64,000 nt of DNA, taken from positions 124,001-188,000 of the forward strand of contig JAKOGH010000096.1 in the NCBI GenBank assembly GCA_024811115.1, in the 5' to 3' direction. The stretch comes from Terana coerulea. Lineage: Eukaryota; Basidiomycota; Agaricomycetes; Polyporales; Phanerochaetaceae. Positions 20,829 to 32,371 of this stretch are shown here, one piece after another; position 1 is the stretch's first letter; every line of letters begins with the position of its first letter. The position numbers and the translations under genes were made by a program. The notes beneath the pieces were generated by a model, which was given only the letters and a program-made list of their open reading frames with translations, was not told where the DNA came from and did no database searches.

Positions 20829-21300
20829 TCATGCATGTCCAGAGACGTTAACAGGTGCAGTGTCGAGTGCTGTCAGCGCACGCAGCATATTGTTCACAGG
20901 CGTATTTGGATCAGCTATGATGGAGTGTAATTGGAGATGGTCAGGAAAATAAAAGGGCTCAAAGACATGAACTGTTGACAAACTCAATAAGCATAGCTTG
21001 CCTATGCAACCAAACAGCCCAAGAGTATCTGCAATGTGCCGCGGATGCACTGGATCCACATATAGAGGACGGCAGGTAGTAGAGCTCTATGTTCATGAGC
21101 CAGAGGATTGGCAGAGAGGGGTGGCCCTTCTTGCATCTCTGAACTGCCTCAGCTACAGCTGCAGAGTCTCCATCAAGAAGGAAATCTCAAAGTCGTAGGG
21201 CATGTAGCTTTGGCAGAGAATAGAGAATGAGGAGCAATTTGTAAGAGACTGCAGCGTATGTCAATCGCAGCACCGGTTTGATGAACAGCTTATAATTAGG
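20829..21300 (-). pseudogene. second decayed F-box/LRR-like fragment
   Basis: Minus-strand pieces such as YKLLLILYSLPKLHALRL (about 21250-21195), LDGDSAAVAEAVQRCKKGHP and FEPFYFPDHLQLHSIIADP (about 20960-20900) have an LRR-like spacing, with a stop and frame changes between them. No intact gene can be built. Confidence 0.4.
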
Positions 21301-21573
21301 CTCCAAGGTGAGACAAGTGATCAGGGATGCAATGTGAGGGTTTCCATTCAGGAAAGCATAAAATGTCTCCAGTGTTTGGTCGGAAGGTAAACGGGTGGAT
21401 CATATACAGTATCCTTGAACGCAAATTGTACATGGATTGCGGTGAAGAGGAGCAGCAGGGAGATTGCACAAAACTCACTGGAGACGCAGGAGAGCGACCT
21501 AATATCCTTCTTTCCCTTTAAGCGAGAGGAGACTGGTGATTTCTAGTCTCGTTCACAGACACAGAGCAGGAGG

Positions 21574-21635
21574 TAACAAACTGATACCATCAGTTTGTTA
21601 TCGGACTACAAAGTCCGCCTGCAGAGTTTGCTCTG
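21574..21635. repeat. three consecutive short hairpins
   Basis: Three perfect inverted repeats follow each other: TAACAAACTGAT/ATCAGTTTGTTA (21574-21600, 3-nt loop), CGGACT/AGTCCG (21602-21617) and CAGAG/CTCTG (21622-21635). No gene overlaps them. Confidence 0.6.
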
Positions 21636-21959
21636 TAGCATCTGGTGACTTTCGGCGTAGACAGGTGTAGATAAAGAGCATGTGAGCGCTGGGTAAGAAA
21701 CTTTTGTGACAATGCTTCAAGCTGTTACTAGCATTGGGTTTACTCAGCGCCTACATGACAGCTGAAAAATCGTGTCTCGCTATGCGGCATACACATCTAC
21801 GCTTGGTATAAAAATTGAGAAACATCTTGAAAATTCATTTTTGGTATTTATTCATACGCTGGAATTATCAGTAGGACTCATGTTGGGTATATCCCTCTCA
21901 GTATGCATAATGGGAAGACATTCCCTTGTTGTGCAGGTTACTGGCACCCTTGCAATGAC

Positions 21960-22318
21960 TAGTGATAGGCAGGGGTTTGCAAACCTCCGAGGGTTAAAGG
22001 TAAGGGTACAGAGGGTAAGGGTAAGGGTTGAGGAAAGTTAACTCTTGTCTGGCAGGGGTCTTTATTCAAGCACTAGGCATATTGCTAGAGAGGGCTGCAA
22101 GTGTTGTAAGTGCTTTCTATACCAATGCAAGCCACTCAAATAGAAGACTGACATTATAAATAAGTAGGGAAAGGCACTTAAAGCACCATTTTTGGCCTAT
22201 TTTGGCAAGGGTTTGAAGGGTCACCCTCAACCCTTACCCTTCATGAGGGTAAGGGTATTGGAGGGTAAGGGTAAGGGTTGCCCTCTGAGCATGGAGGGTT
22301 TACCCTTGCCAATCACTA
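21960..22318 (-). mobile_element. hAT-like MITE, copy B (359 bp)
   Basis: Inverted copy of the element at 18313-18667, with ends TAGTGATAGGCAGGGG ... CCAATCACTA and its own 8-bp target duplication GCAATGAC (21952-21959 and 22319-22326). The different duplication shows an independent insertion rather than local copying. Confidence 0.9.
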
Positions 22319-22326
22319 GCAATGAC

Positions 22327-23144
22327 TTACTCATTATAAAAATATTCTTGCATATAGTTTTCAGAGATGCCAATCAACCTAAGATGTAGAACAGATGACA
22401 AATGGTAGCTAAGAGGAGGAACAATTCAAAATCTCAACCATGAAACCGAGGGCGCTAGCCCATATACAAACGTGTTACTTACTTCAATACAACAGATAAG
22501 CGCCACGTGAATCTCATCTACACCCGTCTAAGCCAAAGTCACCAGACTCTTGACGCACGTATCTGCAAGCCCCAATTTGTAGTCAATAACAAATTACTTA
22601 CTAGTGCGCCAAGAGTCTGGAACCGAGACTAGGTGATTTCAGTCCATAGTTCCGGAGGTAGGTCGGTGGCAGTAGCAGTCATGGGGGAGTGTTGAACGTT
22701 TGAACAGCAGGTCGTTGTTGAACGTTGAACGTTGAACTTGAAGGACAGTTGTCCTCTCGACGTCCGGATGCCTCGGACCTGAATGGGCAATATCCTCCCA
22801 CGCCTCTTATGACGCCACGCAGCCACATGCACACCGGCCCGCCAGCACTGTACGGCTGTCAGTTCGCACATTGCAACATGTCGCGAAGGACGAGTGCAAA
22901 AGGAGTCGATGTTGCAACGGACTATGCATGTGTGACTGTATGCTAACGTATAATGTACAGTTTAGAAGGAGCGGTGGTGATACAACTTAGCATTGCAAGT
23001 GACCAAGTGGCAAGATATAGTACAAGAAACACAGCGACTTTGAGTGCACCGGAATTACGAACGGGAACTACATCGTTCAGCACGATATAAAGGATTGCAA
23101 TAAACAACAACCAAAGACCCATTTCCTGTTCCCGACGAACAGGT
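22327..23144. other. spacer with an F-box N-terminal remnant
   Basis: On the minus strand near 22690-22630 the peptide MTATATDLPPELWTEIT resembles the start of an F-box protein but is cut off by a stop. A tandem GTTGAAC run (about 22710-22740) lies just upstream. Nothing else recognised. Confidence 0.4.
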
Positions 23145-23771
23145 CTACTTCCTTTCCTTCCAAGCGTTGTCGATACCGAGGTCGGAGAACTTCTTCGCGA
23201 CCTCGGGCGCGTCTGGCGGCGGGTTTCTTGAGGCGAGCTCGCCCTCGCCAGGCTTCGTGGTCGCGGCATCCATCAAACCCAGCCCACCTCCACTCCCCGC
23301 CTTCAGCTTGCCAGGTGCCTCTGCGTTGCGCACTGCGGCGCTCTCCTGGATGCCCTTCGCGTCATCGGACCCCATGGGGTTCTGTGGGGCGGCGCGCGTC
23401 GTGGTGGGGTGCGCGAGGTCCGCGCTCGTCGACGAACGAGCACCAGCAGTGGGTGCGTCGGTGGTAGGGAAGTTCTTGTACGGCGCGGAGGTGGGATACG
23501 CGCCGTACGGCACCTCGTAGGGTGTTGAGCGTGTGTCTGGCTCGGAGACGACGTATGTGCGGGTGCCTGAGGGCGAGAATGTGACGTTCGCGGTCGTGTC
23601 GGCCTGCTTCTCGTACAGCGGCGACTGTTGCGCTGGAGGTGGCGACTGGGTGTTATTTGACGACGATAACGACGCGAACGGCGAATGGAACGCGCGTATT
23701 TGGTTGCCCGCCGCGATGGTACGGGAGAGGGCACGGGAGTGCTTTGAGACAGAACGGAGTACGGAGGACAT
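23145..23771 (-). CDS. predicted mitochondrial protein of unknown function
   Basis: One exon of 208 codons. The N-terminus MSSVLRSVSKHSRALSRTIA, followed by GNQIRAFHSP, is Arg/Ser/Ala-rich with no acidic residues, a typical mitochondrial presequence. The middle is low-complexity Ser/Thr/Pro/Ala; the C-terminus has a conserved-looking end, PPDAPEVAKKFSDLGIDNAW followed by KERK. No domain recognised. Confidence 0.7.
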   Translation of the reverse strand: MSSVLRSVSKHSRALSRTIAAGNQIRAFHSPFASLSSSNNTQSPPPAQQSPLYEKQADTTANVTFSPSGTRTYVVSEPDTRSTPYEVPYGAYPTSAPYKNFPTTDAPTAGARSSTSADLAHPTTTRAAPQNPMGSDDAKGIQESAAVRNAEAPGKLKAGSGGGLGLMDAATTKPGEGELASRNPPPDAPEVAKKFSDLGIDNAWKERK

Positions 23772-24795
23772 GAGTGCGTCGTTCAGGGTTGCGTTGGCGG
23801 GGAGTTACTGCGTCGGTCGAGAGATGGAAGACGGTGGCGGCGAAGGTTTGAACTATATATATTGCGAGACATGGTGCTCAGCAGTTCTACAATCGGGTTG
23901 GGGTTGGGGGCCGCATTAACGTCACCGGCGACTACGCCGGTGGTTCTCACGCGCGGATCTGCCGCCTTTGGCCGCCATTCAAAGCGAACGTGGTCATATA
24001 AAATTTACATTGCGTGCTGGTCAAGTGCGTGCGATGGCTCTAGACGATTCCATCTAAGAACCATCGACCTTCGAAAAGAGAATAGCTGAGGAGAATGCAA
24101 ACGAGGCGTGGGAGTTTCGCCCGAGTTGGGAGCGATCCGAGCCACCTTCCCAATGCGGTAGGTGTAGTGTTGGGAACTGATGGTTTCTGCGCCGGCTGCA
24201 TCTCATGTCAACTTCCCCACTTTGCTATGGTACGATTTCCGAAATAAGTCAGCGTACGATCCATTTCTTTGGGGAGGGGGGGAGGGGGAGGGGGGGTGAA
24301 GGTATCTTACGAGCATCAACGCCCTCGCTGTAGTATTTTTGTATGGACTTGGTAGACGATCAGGACACCATCCATGTCCGGTTGGCCGCCAGTTGACGCA
24401 TTTCATGGCGCATACACCTATAGCTTCGAAGGAGACCAACGTAGCCTCTTCAACAGTTTTGACTGCTGGTAGAGTGAAAAGAGGAAACCTCTGCTTCAAT
24501 CAGACCTTCAGTGTTCGGGAGACACGCTATGTTGTCATGACCGACGTCGGCCCACATACACAAGCCACTTTAAGTACAAGCCATTGACATCATATGCACC
24601 ACAGGACAGCGCAAGCGACAGAGTGTCAATGAGTCTAACTATTGATTCTGAGTTAGTACGGCTAGTTATGTATAATATACCATCCAGGACCTCTCGAGGC
24701 AATCTACGGCGCATACAGCCGCATCCCCGTTGGCCAGAGAGGCTGCTCTAGCGGTTTGCACTGCAACGGAGTAGCCGATGTTGTTGGCATCGATG
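23772..24795. other. spacer with a G-run tract
   Basis: Contains the promoter of the 23771 gene and a purine tract at 24271-24296 made of four runs of four to six G separated by single A. No coding sequence recognised. Confidence 0.5.
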
Positions 24796-26241
24796 TCAGA
24801 AGATTTCATCGTATTTCTTTACGGAACTGACCTTATTCCCTACTCCAGAAAACAGCGTCATAAACTTCTCCTCCCAGCCAGCGTGCGTATCCGCGTTGTA
24901 TGTATGGGTCTCCACGTGGACGGCCACATGATTAACCGTGTCCAGGCTTTCTAGAGTACTGTCGATGAGCGTAACTTGCAACTTGAAACCGGTACCCGCG
25001 GGCAACATTATTCTGCTGTCCTCGTCATACGGTACCCAGCACTCGATGTGAAGACGGAAGGTTTCAAGTGTGCCGTAGAAAGGCGCATTCTTGATGTGTG
25101 CGATCGCTTGGGCTGTTTCCGCGAGCATCCGGGCGCCGCGTCTCGGAGGACACCAAAAGAGATGGTACGTGAGGGAGTTAAGGTTGGGACAATGCGCAAA
25201 AATACATCGGCTCAGAACGTCTTCAAGATTGAAGTTCTGAGGATCCCCTTCGCCAAGTAGGTCAGCGACATTCCATTGAGATCAAGAATGGAACACACGC
25301 ACTGAACTCTGTATCTAACCAAGGTCGTAGGGCAAAGCCCAGGTGTCGCAAATTCTTCCCAATTGTAGACAAACAGTCCGCCAGAGCCGTAGTCGTGCGG
25401 ATGGAATTCCACAAGGCGTCCGCACGTGCGTCCAAGGACGTCAAGGCGTCCACCGAAGGATAACCAACCAAGGCGTTCAATGTTTCCACAGCGGGGGAAG
25501 CGGTGTCGAGAACGATGGAGTTCACAGTAAGCTGACTTGGGAATGAATACGAGTACTCCTCGTCAATATCGTCCAGATGGACCATGCGTAGTTCACCCAC
25601 AGTCTCAAAGAGACTGAGCAGCTTTGTAATCTCCTCGGGATCCAGTCGCTGACGATCTGCGCCGTCGAAGCCTCGCATGCTGGAGATCCATAGGGTCCGT
25701 ACAGACACGTAGCCATGTCCAAAGACAAGTACGTCTTCCGCAATGGTGCTGATAGAACCCGACAGCGTGAAGTCCTTGAGCTGCAGCCCGCGCAGCCCCG
25801 GCAGACGATGGAGGATGGTGAGAAGGACGCGAGGGTTGACAGCGTTGTTGTTGTACACGCCACGATCGGGTAGAAGGGCTTCTCGGTCAGGTTGAAGCGT
25901 GAGGAGAGTAATCAAGGCAGCGATGGTAGGGCTTTCCTCGAGGAAGGCGGCGAAGGCGTCCAGAGTGGGAGGGACGAGCCGCTCGAGGGCATTGAGTCGT
26001 TCAGGACGACGGCTGCGCGTAGCCTTTCTGTACTTCCCTCCTCTCTACGGACGTGCTGGACTTGTTTGTCAGTGAAGAGAAAGTGGAGGTCGATGCTCTT
26101 GAAGACATGAGGCAAGCAGAAGGCGCGGAATGACCTAGAGATGGAGGAAAGTGATATGACATCCTGCTGTTTCGCACCCTCGAATGGTAACCGATCAATT
26201 ATGTTCGCCCACAGGTCGAGGGGTAATTCAGCAGCAAGCAT
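24796..26241 (-). CDS. F-box/LRR-like protein (one unresolved frame change)
   Basis: The start MLAAELPLDLWANIIDRLPF (ATG 26241-26239) is a canonical F-box N-terminus, continuing ISLSSISRSFRAFCLPHVFK. The LRR-like region reads ILHRLPGLRGLQLKDFTLSG and VSVRTLWISSMRGFDG. Exon 25303 and up joins exon 25247-24796 across a 55-nt intron with GTGCGT donor; the last exon contains LSRCIFAHCPNLNSLTYHLF and ends VKKYDEIF. Between about 26040 and 25980 the frame changes (SMPSSG.. against LERLVPPTLDAF) with no acceptable intron, so there is either a sequence indel or the gene is dead. Confidence 0.65.
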
Positions 26242-27172
26242 CGCGGTTTGCAAAGGGCGTAGCGTGGTGGTTGAAATGAAAGCAGACAAAGCGATGGCAA
26301 CTCATGCTCGACTTGGCGAACCTACAGTCACAGCCTGAGTGTGAGACACCATGGGACGGTCCCCATATACAGAGTCATGGACTGGTTTGCGACCCGTCTG
26401 GAACAAGCGGAACAGGATGAATGAGTCTAAATCTGAATCTACGTAAATAGCTACGGTCATAAGTACAAGAGGTATGTAGCCACACAGTACTGACAGTGCA
26501 ACCAAGAAGCCACCAGCGTTCTTTCCAGCCGTAAGGAATGAGAAAGGCCCAGAGACAAGCTAGCTAGGTGAATCCGTACATACGAGGTTCGTAGGTCCGA
26601 AGTGGATATGCGTGCGTAGGTGCGACTGTAATGAAGATGAACGTTCAACAGCGAGACAGAGAGGGACGAGAAGAACGGTCGTGAAGGTATTATACATGGA
26701 ACAATGAAAATGCAAGTGTGGAAGGGATATCGGCGGGGTACTTCCTTGTGACCAATCCAGAGCGTCCACTTTAGGATGGGGGTGTATGCTGGATGCGTGC
26801 GGTATGCGTGCGTGCAGATAGGAATGGCAAGTCGTGCGTAAAACGAGTGGATGAGCCCGTGGAGGGCGGGTATACGTGGGGATGTTTGCAAGGGACATGG
26901 GGATGTTTGCAAGGGACATGGGGATGTGCGATCAGTCATGCGTGGTGTCATCGTGCTGGTGGTAACGAGAGCAGGTCGGTGCGACGGCAAGAGGACTGGA
27001 ATTGAAGGATGATGACAAGGAGGCTCCGCGAATTATTAGAATAGTGGTATAGAATAGGATAGATATCTTGACTTGATAGGTCGTATGAACTTCATGAAGG
27101 TCGAGGGAAACAGCCTGCGCACATTCAACTCCATAAGGCGCTAGCTCTGTAACTAACAAATACACACTCACA
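26242..27172. other. intergenic spacer
   Basis: Lies between the F-box/LRR start and the end of the casein kinase gene. A 177-codon minus-strand frame (26990-26457) is His/Ser/Thr/Leu-rich and looks non-coding. Contains the 21-bp tandem repeat. Confidence 0.45.
26878..26919. repeat. 21-bp tandem repeat, two copies
   Basis: GGGGATGTTTGCAAGGGACAT without its last base context is repeated exactly at 26878-26898 and 26899-26919, followed by a partial third copy (GGGGATGTG). It lies downstream of the casein kinase gene. Confidence 0.8.
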
Positions 27173-29701
27173 TTATCGGTCCATTATGGATCCTGCCATC
27201 CAGTGGCAGGCCAGGGTTTCGTTCGCGGTTACGCGCGGCAGCACAATGCTGCCCAAATTCCCCCTCTTCTTTCCATCTCCATGCTCTTCCTGGTCCATCC
27301 CACGACCTTGGTCGCCATACATGTTCACACCCTTGTTCGCGACCATGCCGTTCTGTCTCGACGGCAGCGTGCTCATGTCGCCGTTCGCCTGTCTCTGCTG
27401 ACCATACAGGAAGTCCTGCGAGTTGGGCATGACCGGCGAGTTCGTGTGGCCGTTCGCCAGCTGGCCCATGCCGTTGTACTGCACGGGCGACGAGCCGCCG
27501 TACGCGGTGTTGCGCAAGCCGTTCTGGTTATTGTTCGTCGAGGCGGACGCATACGGATGCTGCTGTGCGACCAGCTGACTTTCGCGCTGTTGCTCGCGCT
27601 CGGCCCGATGCTGGCTCGCCCGTCGGCTGTTGGGTGCCAGTGGCTGCACGCTGATATGCTCTCGAGATCCGCCACGGGACGCATCTTGGGCTGCAACTCT
27701 TCGGCTGGCCTTGACCACAGCGGGTGACGGCGCAGCCACCAGGGGGGACCCGGGGACTGCGGGTCCAGCGGTTGTCTTGATCGGCGGTGTGCGTGCTCGC
27801 GGTCTGCACGGTCGCGTGTTCGGTGCTCCCGATGCGGCGTCCGTGTCGATGACTCCTGGTGGAGCTTAGTAGGAAGAAATTATGAGCTTCCTCGCTGTAT
27901 GCGGAGGTAATCTCACGTACCTGTCCGGCCTCGAAGCCCTTGCCTCCGTTGAGAAGCATCCAGTCGTACACCCCATCCTCGACTTCGCCGATGTTCTTGA
28001 GAACCTTCGTGAACAGCTCACGAAGGAAATCATAGTCTGGCTGCTCCTCGAACCCGAGCTTGCGAACATAGTGCATGAAGATGTTGAACTCCTCTGTGGA
28101 ACGCTTAGACCGGAAGCATTACAGAAAGGAAGCGGCCCAGCGTACCAGGGAAGCTCTCGCAAAGCTCGTCAATCGGCGTAGTTTGCTTCTTCTCCCCAAT
28201 CTTCTCGTACTTTTGTTTGTTGGTCGCAGCCCGGAGACCCTGCCATGGAAGACCACCCCGCAAGAAATACATGAAGACATGTCCAAGGGATTCCAAATCA
28301 TCTCGACGTGACTGTTCGCGCCCAAGATGAGTGTTGATAGACATGTATCGAGCGGTACCGGATAGCGACTTGCGCTCGCGATAGGGGATGTGCTGTTTTG
28401 TCTTAGGATCCCGGTAAAGCTTCGCCATACCGAAATCTGAAATAACAAGTACGGTCAGTAAAGCCGTAGAAGTCTGCTGTGACTGGAGCCCTTAAAGTTT
28501 CTCTGGTGATCCCACAGGACTGTGCCCACCAATGCAGATGGGTCGCCTTGCTGGAACCTGCAACCAGATGACCAGCATACATCCAGCACGCAGAGGCTGT
28601 TCGCGCTAGAATGATGCGCCGCAGCATTACAAGCCTGGATATGTGGATGCCGATATGACATCGGCTAACGCTCACGATCAAAGGACCGCATTCGCCGCAG
28701 AACAATGCCCAGTTCCGAGAGTGATACGCCCAGAGCATAAAACGATAAGCAGCAGCTGAACTGAGCGACATACCAATTATATGCACAGTGTTGGCGTTCT
28801 TGGTGCCGGGAACTCCTATGAGGAAATTGTCGGGCTTGATGTCCCGGTAAATGAGGGATTTATCGTGGATGGCTTGCACACGCGTGATCTGCAAGACATT
28901 CGTCAGCCAGGAAGCGGAAATTGACCAACGGGTGTCGGTAAATATAGCGACGGCGAGAGTAGCACGGAGAAAGCGTTGGCCGGAAATCGCTTTGGCGTGG
29001 TACCCCTACGACGGGGAGCGAGGCAAGAGGGCGACGTTGGACCGAGCGATAGGTAGCGGAGATACGTACCATCTGCTTCGCAGCCATGCAGACCGTCTTG
29101 ATAGTGAATTTCCGCCCGCACATGTCGAACAGGTCCTCTAGGTTGGGACCCAGCAGGTCAATGACCAGCACATTGTGGAGACCTTCCTGGCCGAAGTAGT
29201 GAACTTGAGGGACGCCAGCTATGGTCGGGTGTGTGAGCGGTGTGAATTTCACAATGCGCGCCATGTATGGTAGCCGACGAAGGGCGGCGGTACGCAGGCG
29301 GCAAATACAATAGAAAATGAACCACGTACGAGTGCCGTTCAACGTCCGATATGACCTGTACTCGTCTCGCAGCTGGGGGGCCTCAGATTTGCGGGGTTCC
29401 TGGACAGGTACAACGGTTCAATATGGGGGAGCGATGGCGTACTCGTTTTCAAAGCGACGTACAAACTTGATGGCGACAGGCTGGTTATTCAAGAGGTTTA
29501 CACCTGAATGGGCACATAGTTACAGCTATAGAAAGGATTAGGCGAACGCAAAGTTGAAAACATACCATCGAAAACAACACCGAAAGAGCCCTCTCCAATC
29601 TTCTTGCCAACTCGAAAATGCGAGCCGATAATACTGTTCGTTGCGCCAGACTGTGACGATGGGTGACCAGACGACGATGCTATTACGTGGGGAGTCGCCA
29701 T
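27173..29701 (-). CDS. casein kinase 1 family Ser/Thr kinase (YCK-type catalytic domain)
   Basis: Eight exons in phase: 29701-29566, 29503-29463, 29399-29330, 29218-29070, 28888-28774, 28436-28146, 28093-27917, 27864-27173; 556 residues. Catalytic features in order: glycine loop [48 protein letters not shown], then the CK1 signature [20 protein letters not shown]. The C-terminal ~240 residues are Gln/Asn/Ser/Ala-rich and disordered ([20 protein letters not shown]). Yeast Yck1/2 end in palmitoylated cysteines; this model ends [17 protein letters not shown] with none there, so the last exon may be incomplete. The intron 28773-28437 (337 nt) is unusually long here. Confidence 0.93.
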
Positions 29702-31250
29702 TGCTGAGATTTAGGTGCCAGAGTGAAGGAAGGGTAAGGTAGAGTGGATATAAGAGTAAGCTGAAAGAGAGGACCTCCAAGAGCAAGCTCCAGTCGAGGA
29801 GGGGTGCAGAGTTGCGGAAGGCCTGTGCCAGGAAGCCCGAAAGCCAATCACCTCAATGCGGAGCGCCAATTCTCACGCTCTCTGCGCGTTCAACAGGGTT
29901 AGGGTCGTGACCGTACCTGAATTACATACACAGTGGCAGCACCCTGCCGTTTGCTTGCCGTTCAACGGTCTGCTGGCCGCCGCATTGTCAGTATACATGT
30001 TCCTGGTCTAACCTCAGGATATACCACAACATGCTGTCTGCGGCGGGCAGGCGTCTGCGTGTACAGTTATGGCGAAGAAAGTGCCAACGAAGCAACCTGA
30101 AGACTCCGAACATGAAGATCTTTTGCATCCATGTTGGCCGACGGTTCCTGAGAAGCCTATGTTGTGCCCCAGACCGGAGTACGAGGTGATACATCGTCGA
30201 AGATTGGGTTCGGGGCAGTCCAGTGCGGCGCGGTGGATACACACTAGTACTGTGTATTTGGTATGTCGCAGGAACCGTGCTGGCCGTAAACCTTGGTTTT
30301 ATTGCAGAAGTCGGCACAATTCCGCCGTGTAGTGGGTCAGCTTCTTCAATTTCAGGTTTATGAAGAGGCTGACATGAATTGCATGGTACGTCATGTCCTC
30401 TGTGCAGACTGTATCGATAATTTCGGCCAATCTGTGTTATAAACTGAAGGCAGTTCCGTAAATGCCTCTTCGATCATGGTTGGCGAACAACCGTTGCGAG
30501 CTCACGCTGTGCTATCTCGTCAATTGCCTTACCAACAGCTCCATTTCACTATCGCGTTGCTCTTTCCCTGTGTACTGTGTGCTCTGCCTTGGCCTGTGAG
30601 TAACAAAGCGCATGCATGGATCATAGCGGACAGCGGTCGTAACCGTCCCGATGTTCAACATCCCACGATAACTTCGGCATCCAAGGCATGCAGTTTAATG
30701 AGTCAAGCAACCTTCCTGCGGTATCCGGCTTGCCTACAAGCCCCATTTAGTTGATTTCTTTGACCCGGTGTTAAACTAAGACGGTCTTTGAAATGGAAAC
30801 CTTTACTCTCACAACATATTCCAATGCCAACCACTGAAACTTCTGATGATAAATTGTGTTTATCAGAGTATGTGTTGTATACCTACTAGTAGGCAGACAA
30901 GCTAGATTGTCGACTTGTGCGAACCCTCAAATAGTGCTTAGATTTCTGATCAATACAGACTCCCTGCCTCATGAGGCAGGTACGTCACCAAACTGGTACG
31001 TACGCCAACGGCACTCGGGCTTCGGCTATAGGCGGCTGTGATTTAGCAGCAAGACATGTCTCGCTTAGTAGCATCATCCGGTGACACGAGAGGCACTCCT
31101 TGTGCTGCGATACTATAACTGCATGCTGTATTATACTTGATGTGTGTATGGTATCTACTTGTACAGGATTATACTTCTACAACAGTATTCGCAGAAGTTC
31201 GTGCGCAAAGCGAAGCAACTATAGATATTTGTGCAAATCTTCGTAATGCA
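29702..31250. other. intergenic spacer
   Basis: Promoter side of casein kinase 1 and 3' flank of the Frag1-like gene. Open frames of about 60-110 codons occur on both strands but none has a domain, splice partner or coding composition that I accept. Confidence 0.5.
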
Positions 31251-32371
31251 TCATGCATACCCCCGCACGTCATACCCACCGTTTGCACCGCGCGCGTTGC
31301 CATACGCCGGCTGCATCGGCTGCGGGTAACCGCGCGCGGTGCCGACGGTGCCGTCCGTCGTGGTGCTGTGGCGTTCATCGCCCTCGTTCCCGCGCGTCAC
31401 GGCCGAGACGGGGATGCCGCGCTTCTCCATGTCCATGAGCCGTGCGCGAGAGAGCTCGCCGCGGTGGCGGCCCTTGGCCATGCGCAGGTCGTACGCGAAC
31501 GTGAGGAGGTAGAAGGTGTAGCCGAAGGCGATGGTCCACTCCAGGACGGCTGAAGCGCGACGCATGAGTGGTGTGGCCTGCGGGAGAAAAATGCGGATTT
31601 ACGTACCTCCGACGTCGGTTGCCTGGAACAAGGCGATAGCAAATGCGATGGCGAGCAAAATTAAGATGCCAGCGATGATGCCCTTCACCATGTAAGCTGT
31701 TCGGAGCTTCCGCAGCTCGCCAAAGCTGTGGCTGATCCAGCGATACTACAACATATGCATCAGAAACCATGCACTGCTGACAGGCGCATGAGACACATAC
31801 CTCGATCACGGTGAAGATGGCGCTGAGACCAACACCAACAATGAACAGCAACAAGAAGACACGATGCAAACTTGGGTGCCGTTTGGTGTCGAAAATCGAC
31901 AGAAGGATGAGACCGCAGCCTCCGAGGAAAGACCCGAAGATCGCCAAACACGAGAAGGCACGCTCTCGCCGACGCATCTCCGCGATGAGGCTGACAATCT
32001 GTCAACATTGTTGCCCTACATCAAGCAAGAATAGTGCTCACCGTCCCGAGTGCCTCAGCCACCGCTCAATGACAAGCGAGAGGAAGAAGGACACGGCTGT
32101 TATGGCGCATCCCGTCACGAACAGCGGTTTGAGTATATCGGCGCCCACGTCGGAGATGTACGCGATACTTCCGTCCTGCGAGACGTAGCGCGGCCTCCCC
32201 TGCGCAAGCCATGTTACAAGCATGGCCAACAGCGTGCCTATACACACACCGTTAGCCGTCCGCCAGCGACTCTATGAAGCACGCGACCCAAGAAATAAAC
32301 GCACCGAACCAAATGAAGGCACCAAAGATTGGGACCCAGACATAGAGCCAGTGCTGGTGTGAGGATGGCAT
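31251..32371 (-). CDS. Frag1/DRAM/Sfk1-family integral membrane protein
   Basis: Five exons: 32371-32305, 32237-32042, 31990-31801, 31745-31607, 31549-31251; 296 residues, all junctions in phase. The Frag1/DRAM/Sfk1 fold is visible as six hydrophobic segments: WLYVWVPIFGAFIWFG, a second after the luminal loop (ISDVGADILKPLFVTGCAIT), FFLSLVIERW, CLAIFGSFLGGCGLILLSIF, FLLLFIVGVGLSAIFTVIE, GIIAGILILLAIAFAIALF, with EWTIAFGYTFYLLTFAYDL as the last. The conserved YISDVGA-type motif after the first segment is present. Yeast Sfk1 acts in plasma-membrane lipid and PI4P homeostasis; the cytosolic tail here is Gly/Tyr/Pro-rich. Confidence 0.88.

Noticed and set aside
18313..22318. CCCTTACC/GGTAAGGG arrays looking like telomere repeats
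   Set aside because: The unit is not the fungal telomere hexamer (TTAGGG), the arrays are short and internal, and they lie just inside MITE ends with target duplications, so they are subterminal transposon repeats.
26457..26990. 177-codon minus-strand frame
   Set aside because: His/Ser/Thr/Leu-rich translation from a repeat-containing flank, no domain and no splice partner.
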